Positions 1 to 6,161 of a DNA stretch of 6,364 nt are shown in pieces (the stretch's first letter is position 1; every line of letters begins with the position of its first letter). Source of the stretch: Hydrogenothermaceae bacterium (lineage in GTDB: Bacteria > Aquificota > Aquificae > Hydrogenothermales > Hydrogenothermaceae); NCBI GenBank assembly GCA_026984415.1, contig JALSSE010000456.1:1-6364 (forward strand), in the 5' to 3' direction. Made by a program: the position numbers and the translations under genes. Below the pieces are notes generated by a model. That model ran no database searches and had not been told where the DNA came from. It saw only the letters and a list, made by a program, of their open reading frames with translations.

Positions 1-604
1 TATTTAAAAGGTTTAATTGTGCTTTAACCTGTTTTTCTTTTGCATCTAACTGTTTTAATTTTGCCTCAACCATTTCTAACTGGGATTTAGCCCCAATCAT
101 TTTTGTTTCAATCTCTTCAAATTGTTGTTTTGAAATTGAGTTTTGAAGATACAAGTTTTTGAACCTTTCATAGGTTTTTTTAGCAAATTTATAACCCTGT
201 TCAGCAGCTCTTTTTGCAGCAAGGGCTTCCATTCTTCCTTTTCTTAATTCTTCTAAACCAGCAAGTGCCTGTTTCTTTTGTTGTTGTATGTCGCTATCAT
301 CAAGAACTGCAAGAACCTGACCCTTTTTAACTCTATCACCTTCTTTAACATTAATTCTTACTATTTCTGCCATAACCTTTGTAGCAACTTTACCGTTGTC
401 ATTAGACATAACCATTCCGTCTGCCTGATATAACTCTGGCAACTTAACAGTAGAAACTTTCATTGTAGGAAGACCAGTTACAGTCTTTTTAGAAACTTTA
501 ACTTCTCCCGGTTCTATTTTAGAAGAGAAAAAACCGCCCAACCACAAGATGAACAACAAGATAGGAACAATAAAAAATACTATAAATTTGATTGCTCTTT
601 TCAT
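1..604 (-). CDS. Periplasmic adaptor (membrane-fusion protein, HlyD/AcrA type) of a tripartite efflux system, 5' part only
   Basis: Only the first 201 residues are present; the gene runs off the left edge. The protein should bridge an inner-membrane pump and the TolC-like channel encoded just upstream. Residues about 5-24 form one hydrophobic N-terminal helix (IKFIVFFIVPILLFILWLGG) without a lipobox Cys, so it is probably an inner-membrane anchor or uncleaved signal. Residues about 80-105 (VRINVKEGDRVKKGQVLAVL, then DDSD) are the first half of a lipoyl/barrel-sandwich domain. Residues about 106-201 are charged and Ala/Gln/Glu/Lys-rich, as in a coiled-coil hairpin. At its turn, R147-FKN-L151-YLQNSI-S158 fits the Arg/Leu/Ser tip motif that adaptors use to dock onto TolC. 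The ATG overlaps the stop of the channel gene by one base, and GGAGGG lies 9 bases ahead of it. The pump class (RND, ABC or MFS) cannot be told from this fragment. Confidence 0.93.
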   Translation of the reverse strand, partial: MKRAIKFIVFFIVPILLFILWLGGFFSSKIEPGEVKVSKKTVTGLPTMKVSTVKLPELYQADGMVMSNDNGKVATKVMAEIVRINVKEGDRVKKGQVLAVLDDSDIQQQKKQALAGLEELRKGRMEALAAKRAAEQGYKFAKKTYERFKNLYLQNSISKQQFEEIETKMIGAKSQLEMVEAKLKQLDAKEKQVKAQLNLLN

Positions 605-2157
605 TATCTAATGCCCTCCAATAACATTCCTGATTGATATTTTAATTCTAAAACTGCCAACTGACAGTTATAATTTGCGTGTAATAAATCAAATTTCACT
701 TTGTCATACATTGTTTGTGTATCAATTAAATCTATCATTGATACTAATTGGTTTTGATAACTATTTTCAGTTATTTTTAAAACTTCTTCAGCGTATTTAA
801 CATTTTGTTCTGCTGTTTTAACTTTATCTTTTTGAATTTTCATTTCTTCATATGCTTTGTATACGCTGAACTTTATAAATTCTTCATAACCTTTTTGACC
901 TGTTGAGTACTGTTTGAATTTTTCTTTAGCACCTTTGTATTTATTTACAGTTTGGAAGCCTTTGAAAAGTGTCCAGTTGAACATAAAACCGATGTTATGA
1001 TAACCTGTTTCTCCCCTTACCCTTCCAAATTTATTGTCATGGGTTTCGTAATTGTAAAACATACCAAGAGTTGGTTTAAAATCACCTTTTGTAAATTTAA
1101 TCATATCTTTTGCAATAGTAACTCTAATCCTCATGGAGAGAAGGTCTGCTCTATTTTGCATTGCGTAATCTTGAAAGTATTGGACATCTTGATTTACAGT
1201 ATCACAGACAAGGTTACCTGATACATCAATATCGTTTGGGCTCATATTATCAACGCCCATTGCAAGTAGAAGTCCCCTTTTCGCTATCAAATAATTATTT
1301 TCGGCTTCTGTAATTTTACTCTTTACATCTAAAAGAAAAACTTTAGCCCTTAATACATCTGCAAAAACCACAAGACCATTTTCATACATTTGAAGTGCTG
1401 TTTTGTAATGTTTTTCAGCTGATTTATAAGCCTGATGTGCTAACCTTATAGCACCTTTTGCAAGCATTGCTCCATAATAAGCTTTTGAAACATCGTAAAT
1501 AACCTTTTCTTTCTGTCTTGCTACATCTTTAAGGGATGCTTTGTAATCCTTTTTAGCCATTTTTATACCGGTCAGGATTTTACCGCCAGCGTACAATGGC
1601 TGTTCTATCTGAATTTTAGTAGAGAAATCGTACGCCCATGGGTATGTAGGTTTGTCATCTATAAGTTCTACACCTTTTTGAAAATCTGGGATTACATCAT
1701 CTAAGAAATTACCAAAAGGCAAATCTTCAATCCATGTACCAAGTCCCATATTTGGTAAATGGAGAACCATTTTTGCATCTCTTAAATCCATATATTTACC
1801 AAAATCAGTCATACTGGTGTTTTTATGAAGAACATCGTAAAAAGCACCCCAACCTGGGTTATTTGTACTGATACTCATCACAGTAAAAGTAATTTTCGGT
1901 AGTAGATTACCTTTAGCTGCCTTGTAATCGTACTTTTTAACCTTCATTTCTCTGACTTTAGCTTTAAGTTCGTAGTTTTGTTCCAGTGCCTTATCAATAG
2001 CTTCTTGAAGGGATAATTTTAATGTAGAAACTCTTTTGACAACTTGAGGACTCTGTATAGAATTTTTAGCGTACGTTTGGTGACCTATTCTTTCTGGACT
2101 TGCTAAGGCAAAGTAAGCCATAGCAAAGGACAACAGGACTGCCCCTACTTTTTTCAT
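604..2157 (-). CDS. TolC-family outer-membrane efflux protein
   Basis: A 517-residue precursor of the trimeric channel that spans the outer membrane and periplasm and forms the exit duct of tripartite exporters. Residues 1-19 are a signal peptide (KK, hydrophobic core, ALA then S, likely cleaved there). Two homologous halves are visible. The first has helix 45-85, strand 86-98, strand about 180-194 (IQIEQPLYAGGK) and long helices about 195-300. The second begins near 320, with strands at about 361-371 and 388-399 (FMFNWTLFKG), then helices about 400-512. Strand ends such as QPLYAGG and WTLFKG, and the Ala/Lys/Glu-rich helices, are typical of the family. The segment between the first two strands (about 99-179) is long, giving a larger surface loop than the short one in E. 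coli TolC. AGGAGG lies 8 bases before the ATG. It is followed directly by the adaptor gene; a promoter candidate precedes it. Substrate unknown. Confidence 0.94.
   Translation of the reverse strand: MKKVGAVLLSFAMAYFALASPERIGHQTYAKNSIQSPQVVKRVSTLKLSLQEAIDKALEQNYELKAKVREMKVKKYDYKAAKGNLLPKITFTVMSISTNNPGWGAFYDVLHKNTSMTDFGKYMDLRDAKMVLHLPNMGLGTWIEDLPFGNFLDDVIPDFQKGVELIDDKPTYPWAYDFSTKIQIEQPLYAGGKILTGIKMAKKDYKASLKDVARQKEKVIYDVSKAYYGAMLAKGAIRLAHQAYKSAEKHYKTALQMYENGLVVFADVLRAKVFLLDVKSKITEAENNYLIAKRGLLLAMGVDNMSPNDIDVSGNLVCDTVNQDVQYFQDYAMQNRADLLSMRIRVTIAKDMIKFTKGDFKPTLGMFYNYETHDNKFGRVRGETGYHNIGFMFNWTLFKGFQTVNKYKGAKEKFKQYSTGQKGYEEFIKFSVYKAYEEMKIQKDKVKTAEQNVKYAEEVLKITENSYQNQLVSMIDLIDTQTMYDKVKFDLLHANYNCQLAVLELKYQSGMLLEGIR
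614..619 (-). promoter_or_regulatory. Ribosome-binding site of the adaptor gene, inside the end of the TolC-like gene
   Basis: GGAGGG, read on the minus strand, lies within the last codons of the channel gene, 9 bases before the adaptor ATG (604-602). The stop and start codons share one base as TAATG. A strong site plus this overlap suggests translational coupling or reinitiation, keeping channel and adaptor in fixed proportion. The pattern is seen directly; the coupling is inferred. Confidence 0.75.
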
Positions 2158-2183
2158 ATTCCAAACCTCCTATTTTCTCTACA

Positions 2184-2213
2184 ATTATAAAACAATAACC
2201 AAACAAAAAACAA
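2184..2213 (-). promoter_or_regulatory. Candidate sigma70-type promoter of the efflux operon
   Basis: On the minus strand, TTGTTT (2208-2213) and a perfect TATAAT (2184-2189) are separated by 18 bases. Transcription would start near 2177, leaving a leader of about 20 bases that contains AGGAGG (2166-2171). Upstream DNA is almost pure A+T, as in UP elements. Found by eye; chance matches are easy in such A+T-rich DNA, but the perfect -10 and its position just ahead of the ribosome site are in its favour. Confidence 0.55.
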
Positions 2214-2278
2214 ATTTTTACTTATAAAATATTAACATATTCTTATATTATAAATCAATATATAATTAATTAAAAAGT

Positions 2279-2306
2279 TTTTCAAGATTTAAATTTGAAA
2301 ATTTAA
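2279..2306. repeat. Overlapping A+T-rich inverted repeats between gltX and the efflux operon
   Basis: Two dyads share this DNA. One is an 18-base palindrome, TTAAATTT-GA-AAATTTAA (2289-2306). The other is a 7-bp inverted repeat, TTTTCAA (2279-2285) and TTGAAAA (2295-2301), with a 9-base spacer. Read on the minus strand, the second is followed by ACTTTTT, so it could be a weak terminator after gltX; its stem has only one G-C pair. The palindrome could be a repressor site, but it lies about 75 bases upstream of the promoter candidate's -35. Both could be chance in such composition. Confidence 0.3.
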
Positions 2307-2319
2307 CCATTTTTGGTGA

Positions 2320-2346
2320 TTAATAGCAATGATTTAAGCTAATTAA
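2320..2346 (-). other. Imperfect hairpin just downstream of gltX
   Basis: TTAATAGC (2320-2327) and GCTAATTAA (2338-2346) pair as an 8-bp stem with one bulged base and a 10-base loop, about 30 bases after the gltX stop. No T-run follows, so it is not a standard intrinsic terminator. It might be an mRNA 3' end-stabilising or rho-type element, or be chance. Confidence 0.25.
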
Positions 2347-2376
2347 GAGGAGATTTGTAGTATAAAGAAGAATAGA

Positions 2377-3813
2377 TTAACCAAAATACTCTAAAGCCCT
2401 CTGAAGTCTGTGCTTAACTTTCTCAATTCCTATAACTTCAATTAAAGTTGCCACATCAACCCCAGAAGTTTCCCCTGTAAGTGCAACTCTTATAGGCATA
2501 AAGAGTGCTTTTCCTTTTACTTTAAGCTCTTTTTGTATCTCTTTTGTTATTCGTTTAAAATCTTCTTTTTTTATCTGGTTTAAATCTTTAATCTTTTCAT
2601 AAAATAACTGAATAACTTTATATCCTGTTTCATTTTTTAAGAATTCAGAACCTTCTTCACTGTAATGAAAATCATCAACAAAAAATGGTTTTGCCCTTTC
2701 TTCTATATCCATTAGTGTCTCAATACTATCTCTAATAGCTTCCATAACTTTTTTGTAGTATTCAAAATCAGCTTTATATCCAAAACCTTCAAAAAATGGA
2801 ATTGCCCTTTTTGTTAAATCATCAATATCTAATATCTCTCTAATGTAAACCCCATTCATCCATTTTAATTTTGTTTTATCAAAAATAGCTGGAGATTTAT
2901 GAATATCCGCTATATCAAATTTTTCAATAATTTCTTCTTTTGACATTATTTCTTTATCATCTTTAGGATGCCAACCTAACAGAGACATATAATTAAAAAG
3001 GGCTTCTGAAATATACCCATCATCTTTAAAAGCCCTTACTGATACTGCTCCATGTCTTTTTGATAGTTTACTTCTGTCTTCACCTAAAATGATTGGCATA
3101 TGTGCAAATTCTGGAACTTCAAAACCTAAAGCCCTGTATATTAAAATTTGTTTTGGAGTATTTGAAAGGTGGTCTTCTCCCCTTATTACATGGGAGATTT
3201 TCATTAAAGCATCATCAATAACAACAACAAAGTTGTAAGTAGGCATTCCATCAGCTCTAACAATTACAAAATCACCAAATTCATCAACATTTATCTCTAT
3301 ATGCCCTTTTATCAAGTCATCAAACATGATTGTTTCGCCATCTGGAACTTTAAATCTAATTGTTGGTTTTATTCCTTTTGCTTCATAATCCATTCTTTCT
3401 TCTGGTGTTAAATTTCTACACTTCCCACTGTATCTTGGTGGTCTTCCTTCTGATAATGCCTTTTGCCTTTCAGCTTCCAATTCTTCAGCACTACAATAAC
3501 AGTAATACGCATCACCAGATTTTAGAAGTTTATCAATGTATTTTGGGTAAATTTCTAATCTTTCAGATTGTCTATAAGGGGCAAACTCTCCACCAACATC
3601 TGGCCCTTCATCCCAGTCTAATCCCAACCACTTTAAATCTTCAAAGATGATTTCTTCGTACTCCTTTTTTGACCTTTCTAAATCTGTATCTTCTATTCTT
3701 AAAACTAAAGTTCCGTTATTATGTCTTGCAAAAAGGTAATTAAATAAAGCTGTTCTTGCATTTCCCACATGTAAATAGCCTGTTGGACTTGGGGCAAATC
3801 TTACTCTAATCAA
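2377..3813 (-). CDS. gltX: Glutamyl-tRNA synthetase
   Basis: A 478-residue class I synthetase that charges tRNA with glutamate in the cytoplasm. Its length is normal for bacterial GluRS. The signature motifs are intact: RFAPSPTGYLHVGNART at 5-21, with HVGN as the HIGH motif, and KLSKR at 249-253 as the KMSKS loop, within GEDRSKLSKRHGA. C105-x-C107 and C132, within YSGKCRN, are the usual zinc-site cysteines of the insert domain. LRIEDTD (38-44) and RGEDHLSNTPKQ (211-222) are also family-typical. The C-terminal anticodon-binding part (from about 310) ends with the conserved GKALFMPIRVALTG block. The start is TTG: it opens directly into the conserved IRVRFAPSP, and GGAGG (3821-3825) sits 7 bases ahead. 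Whether it also charges tRNA-Gln for the GatCAB route cannot be judged here. It follows the small membrane-protein gene by 59 bp, in the same direction. Confidence 0.98.
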   Translation of the reverse strand: MIRVRFAPSPTGYLHVGNARTALFNYLFARHNNGTLVLRIEDTDLERSKKEYEEIIFEDLKWLGLDWDEGPDVGGEFAPYRQSERLEIYPKYIDKLLKSGDAYYCYCSAEELEAERQKALSEGRPPRYSGKCRNLTPEERMDYEAKGIKPTIRFKVPDGETIMFDDLIKGHIEINVDEFGDFVIVRADGMPTYNFVVVIDDALMKISHVIRGEDHLSNTPKQILIYRALGFEVPEFAHMPIILGEDRSKLSKRHGAVSVRAFKDDGYISEALFNYMSLLGWHPKDDKEIMSKEEIIEKFDIADIHKSPAIFDKTKLKWMNGVYIREILDIDDLTKRAIPFFEGFGYKADFEYYKKVMEAIRDSIETLMDIEERAKPFFVDDFHYSEEGSEFLKNETGYKVIQLFYEKIKDLNQIKKEDFKRITKEIQKELKVKGKALFMPIRVALTGETSGVDVATLIEVIGIEKVKHRLQRALEYFG

Positions 3814-3820
3814 AATGTTT

Positions 3821-3825
3821 CCTCC
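3821..3825 (-). promoter_or_regulatory. Ribosome-binding site that fixes the TTG start of gltX
   Basis: GGAGG on the minus strand lies 7 bases before TTG (3813-3811). No in-frame ATG or GTG follows within the conserved N-terminal block, and no better start lies upstream, so the non-ATG start is well supported. Confidence 0.8.
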
Positions 3826-3844
3826 AAATTAGGTGTGAAATTTA

Positions 3845-3862
3845 GATACTTATGATACTATA
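3845..3862 (-). promoter_or_regulatory. Possible -10 element with overlapping hexamer repeat ahead of gltX
   Basis: The 59-bp gap before gltX holds TATAGT (3857-3862, minus strand), a 5/6 match to a -10 box, and a direct repeat, GATACT-TAT-GATACT on the plus strand (3845-3859), that overlaps it. I see no convincing -35 at the right distance, so an internal gltX promoter is only possible; read-through from the polX transcript is as likely. Confidence 0.25.
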
Positions 3863-3872
3863 AATTAAAATT

Positions 3873-4277
3873 TTAAAGAAGTTTTATGATAAGAAGTGCT
3901 ATTCCAACCCCTAAAATGAAAGCAGTTAGAGAAAGGATTATTGTTGTAACTCTCTGTATTTCTTTATCTGAATTTTCTATTATGTATCTGTTTTCTTTTG
4001 TAAGATAAACCTTTAGTATCTTTTCATCTAAAAGTCTTTTTATCTCTTTTGTTTCAAGATTAACTTCTGCTATATTTTCCCATTTGTTTTTGTACTCAAA
4101 AAACATTGAAATTTTTAATATGTCCCCTTCTAAAATCCCTCTTATTTTATAGAAATCGTAAAAATTTAGCAGTTCGTCAAAGAATTTTTCACCAACAAGC
4201 TGTAAAAATGTATTTTTTATTATAGAATCAATTCCTTCACCTATTATCACATGTTTTATTGGTTTTACAGCTTTCAT
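3873..4277 (-). CDS. Unrecognised small protein with one C-terminal membrane helix
   Basis: A 134-residue protein whose family I do not recognise. Residues 1-108 are soluble-looking and charged: a helical first part (about 15-45, including GIDSIIKNTFLQLVGEKFFD), then segments likely to be strands (about 52-80, GDILKISMFFEY and AEVNLETKEIK). Residues about 109-133 (RVTTIILSLTAFILGVGIAL and onward) are one hydrophobic helix at the very C-terminus, with no signal peptide. This is the pattern of a tail-anchored protein whose N-terminal domain would stay in the cytoplasm. There are no Cys residues and no catalytic motif that I can name. The ATG lies 4 bases after the polX stop (TGA-GATT-ATG) with no clear ribosome site of its own, so its translation probably depends on polX. 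The close coupling and the codon use, which resembles its neighbours, argue for a real gene. Confidence 0.8.
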   Translation of the reverse strand: MKAVKPIKHVIIGEGIDSIIKNTFLQLVGEKFFDELLNFYDFYKIRGILEGDILKISMFFEYKNKWENIAEVNLETKEIKRLLDEKILKVYLTKENRYIIENSDKEIQRVTTIILSLTAFILGVGIALLIIKLL

Positions 4278-4281
4278 AATC

Positions 4282-6045
4282 TCATTTTTTTAACGGAACT
4301 CCAAATTTTTTTCTTTTTTTATTTACAAATTTCTGTATTTCTTTCCAGCTCCTTGTATTTAAAATATCTTTTTTTGTTGCCCATCCTCTTCTTGCAAGGG
4401 AAACGCCAATTTCCATATATTCAAAATTACCTAAATTATGGCTATCCGTACTTATAACTAATGGGACTCCTTCTTCCACACATCTTCTAATCCATATATC
4501 ATTTAAATCCATTCTCCTCGGCTGTGAATTTATTTCTAATGCTGTTCCTGTCTCTTTTGCTACTTTTATAACCTGTTCCATATCAACAGGATATCCTTCC
4601 CTTGAACCTATTATTCTTCCGGTTGGATGTCCTATGACTGTAACATAAGGGTTTTCCATTGCTTTTACTATTCTGTCTGTGTTGTCCCTTGAAAAATGTG
4701 TATGAACCGATGCAACAACCCAATCTAACTGGGATAAAGCTTCATCTGATAAATCTAATGTTCCATCTAAAAGGATGTCCACTTCTATTCCTTTTTTTAC
4801 AAAATCAAGACCTATCATTTTGTTTATAAGCTCTATTTCTTTTATTTCTTCAAGTAGTTTTTGTTCATCTAACCCATGGGCAACTCTAACGGCTTTTGAA
4901 TGGTCTGTCATTACTATGTATTCGTATTTGTATTTATTTCTTACAAAATCTACAATATCTTTTATTGTGTTTGCCCCATCAGTCCATGTAGAATGGACGT
5001 GTAAATCTCCTTTTATATCTTTCCTTTCTACTAATTTTGGAATTTTATGCTTTAAGGCTAACTCTATTTCTCCCCTATCTTCCCTCATCTCTGGAGGAAC
5101 CCACTGCATTCCAACTGCCTCGTAAACCCCTTCTTCAGTTTCTCCTGCTATTTTTTCATCGGTATCAACTTTATAAACACCATACTCGTTAACTTTAAGT
5201 CCTTTTTCTTTGGCTATTTCTCTTAAATGGACATTGTGCTGTTTTGAGCCTGTAAAATACTGAAGTGCAGCCCCCCATTCATCTTTTTTGAAAATCCTTA
5301 AATCTACCTGTCTTTCATTACCATCAACCTTAAGAATGATACTTGATTTTTTAGGACCCTTTACGAGGATTTCTTTTATACCATCTAAACTGGTGAAGTA
5401 ATCCATTATTTTCATTCTGTGTTGGTCTTCAGAAATAACAAGTATATCTATATCACCAATGGTTTCTTTTCTTCTTCTTACACTTCCGACAACTTCTGCA
5501 TCTTTTACTTCCTTTAATTTTTTAATTTCAGAAAGAAGATAATTTGAAAGCTGAAGTGCATCCCATAAAAGTATTCTTCTTTTTGAGATTTCATACATCT
5601 GAAGACCTTTTAGCATATTCTCTACTTTTTTAGGACCAAAACCTTCTAATTGTTCAATTCTTCCATCTTTTAATGCTTTTATCAGTTCTTCTTTTGTGGA
5701 AATTCCTAATTCATCGTGGATTTTTTTCAGGGTTTTTGGTCCAAATCCTGGTAAATCAATTAGTTCTATAAAATCTTCTGGAATTTTTTTCTTTAGTTCT
5801 TCATATTTTTGAATTTTTCCTGTTTCAACGTATTCTCTAATTTTAGAGGCAATACTTTCTCCAATTCCTCTAATTGTGTAAAGTTTTCCTGTTTCTAAAT
5901 AATGTCTTACATCGTCAGGGAGTGATTCTATTATGTGTGCAGCCCTCTGGTAAGCCATTGCCCTGTACTGGTCATCTAAAAATTCGTAAATAGCAGCCAT
6001 TTTTTTGAAAATATCTGCGATTTCTTTGTTGATGTTGTAGTACAT
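4282..6045 (-). CDS. polX: PolX: family X DNA polymerase with PHP 3'-5' exonuclease domain
   Basis: A 587-residue protein, the usual length for bacterial PolX, which fills short gaps in base-excision repair and trims 3' ends. Residue numbers are from the ATG. The N-terminal 8-kDa-type region carries helix-hairpin-helix motifs (IRGIGESIASKI near 58-69, LPGFGPKTLKKI near 98-109, LEGFGPKKVENM near 133-144). The palm has G187-S188 (GSVRRR), D198 and D200 (GDIDILV) and D248 (VDLRIF), the three metal-binding Asp. Thumb YFTGSKQHN follows at about 263-271. The PHP domain starts near 347 and keeps all nine expected metal ligands: H349, H351, D356, H382, E421, H448, H473, D534 and H536. Both activities should therefore be intact. 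The ATG at 6045 is preferred over the TTG at 6060, since the intervening codons contain AGAGGA, 6 bases before the ATG. The small membrane-protein gene follows after 4 bases. Confidence 0.97.
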   Translation of the reverse strand: MYYNINKEIADIFKKMAAIYEFLDDQYRAMAYQRAAHIIESLPDDVRHYLETGKLYTIRGIGESIASKIREYVETGKIQKYEELKKKIPEDFIELIDLPGFGPKTLKKIHDELGISTKEELIKALKDGRIEQLEGFGPKKVENMLKGLQMYEISKRRILLWDALQLSNYLLSEIKKLKEVKDAEVVGSVRRRKETIGDIDILVISEDQHRMKIMDYFTSLDGIKEILVKGPKKSSIILKVDGNERQVDLRIFKKDEWGAALQYFTGSKQHNVHLREIAKEKGLKVNEYGVYKVDTDEKIAGETEEGVYEAVGMQWVPPEMREDRGEIELALKHKIPKLVERKDIKGDLHVHSTWTDGANTIKDIVDFVRNKYKYEYIVMTDHSKAVRVAHGLDEQKLLEEIKEIELINKMIGLDFVKKGIEVDILLDGTLDLSDEALSQLDWVVASVHTHFSRDNTDRIVKAMENPYVTVIGHPTGRIIGSREGYPVDMEQVIKVAKETGTALEINSQPRRMDLNDIWIRRCVEEGVPLVISTDSHNLGNFEYMEIGVSLARRGWATKKDILNTRSWKEIQKFVNKKRKKFGVPLKK

Positions 6046-6051
6046 TACTTT

Positions 6052-6057
6052 TCCTCT
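6052..6057 (-). promoter_or_regulatory. polX: Ribosome-binding site that sets the polX start at 6045
   Basis: AGAGGA on the minus strand, 6 bases before ATG (6045-6043). It lies inside the reading frame that a TTG at 6060-6058 would open, so that TTG is unlikely to be the real start; it would add only MRGKV. Confidence 0.75.
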
Positions 6058-6088
6058 CAAAGTTTGTTAAATTTAAATTATTACTGAA

Positions 6089-6117
6089 AGGATACTACTG
6101 CAACTTTTATTTATCAA
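6089..6117 (-). promoter_or_regulatory. Candidate polX promoter
   Basis: On the minus strand, TTGATA (6112-6117, 5/6 match) and TATCCT (6089-6094, 4/6 match) lie 17 bases apart, giving a leader of about 37 bases. A weaker alternative is TTGCAG (6098-6103) with A+T-rich DNA 17 bases downstream. The first shares its -35 bases with the hisC candidate on the other strand. Found by eye only. Confidence 0.4.
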
Positions 6118-6139
6118 TGTTATAAAATAAAGATAAAAT
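6111..6139 (+). promoter_or_regulatory. Candidate hisC promoter
   Basis: TTATCA (6111-6116, 4/6 match) and TAAAAT (6134-6139, 5/6 match) are 17 bases apart. Transcription would start near 6146, leaving a very short leader. TATAAA (6121-6126) is another possible -10 but lacks a fair -35. No leader-peptide attenuator or T-box fits in the 116 bp between polX and hisC, so classical his attenuation is not visible. Confidence 0.4.
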
Positions 6140-6145
6140 CTTTAA

Positions 6146-6151
6146 AAGGGG
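6146..6151 (+). promoter_or_regulatory. hisC: Ribosome-binding site of hisC
   Basis: AAGGGG lies 10 bases before the hisC ATG at 6162. An out-of-frame ATG at 6157 sits closer (5 bases), but only the 6162 frame encodes the HisC sequence. Confidence 0.6.
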
Positions 6152-6161
6152 TATTTATGTT

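Noticed and set aside
952..1221. Plus-strand open frame of 89 codons inside the TolC-like gene
   Set aside because: It lies antisense to a clear coding region, has no ribosome site that I can see, and its Cys/Phe/His-rich product looks like a reverse-frame artefact.
2221..2280. Second promoter-like match (TTGATT, 18 bases, TAATAT on the minus strand) upstream of the main efflux promoter candidate
   Set aside because: Both boxes match at only 4/6, and such matches are expected by chance in DNA this rich in A and T.
3360..3650. Plus-strand open frame of 96 codons inside gltX
   Set aside because: It is antisense to the conserved zinc-site region of GluRS; the Leu/Phe/His-rich product is a composition effect.
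4251..4457. Plus-strand open frame across the polX 3' end and the small membrane-protein start
   Set aside because: It is antisense to two real genes; the Phe/Tyr/Leu-rich product comes from Lys-rich codons read backwards.
4775..5125. Plus-strand open frame of 116 codons inside polX
   Set aside because: It is antisense to the intact PHP domain; the Ser/Phe-rich product is a typical shadow.
6061..6161. T-box, his-leader attenuator or riboswitch ahead of hisC
   Set aside because: The gap is short, has no run of His codons in a leader frame, and shows no strong G+C stem or terminator.
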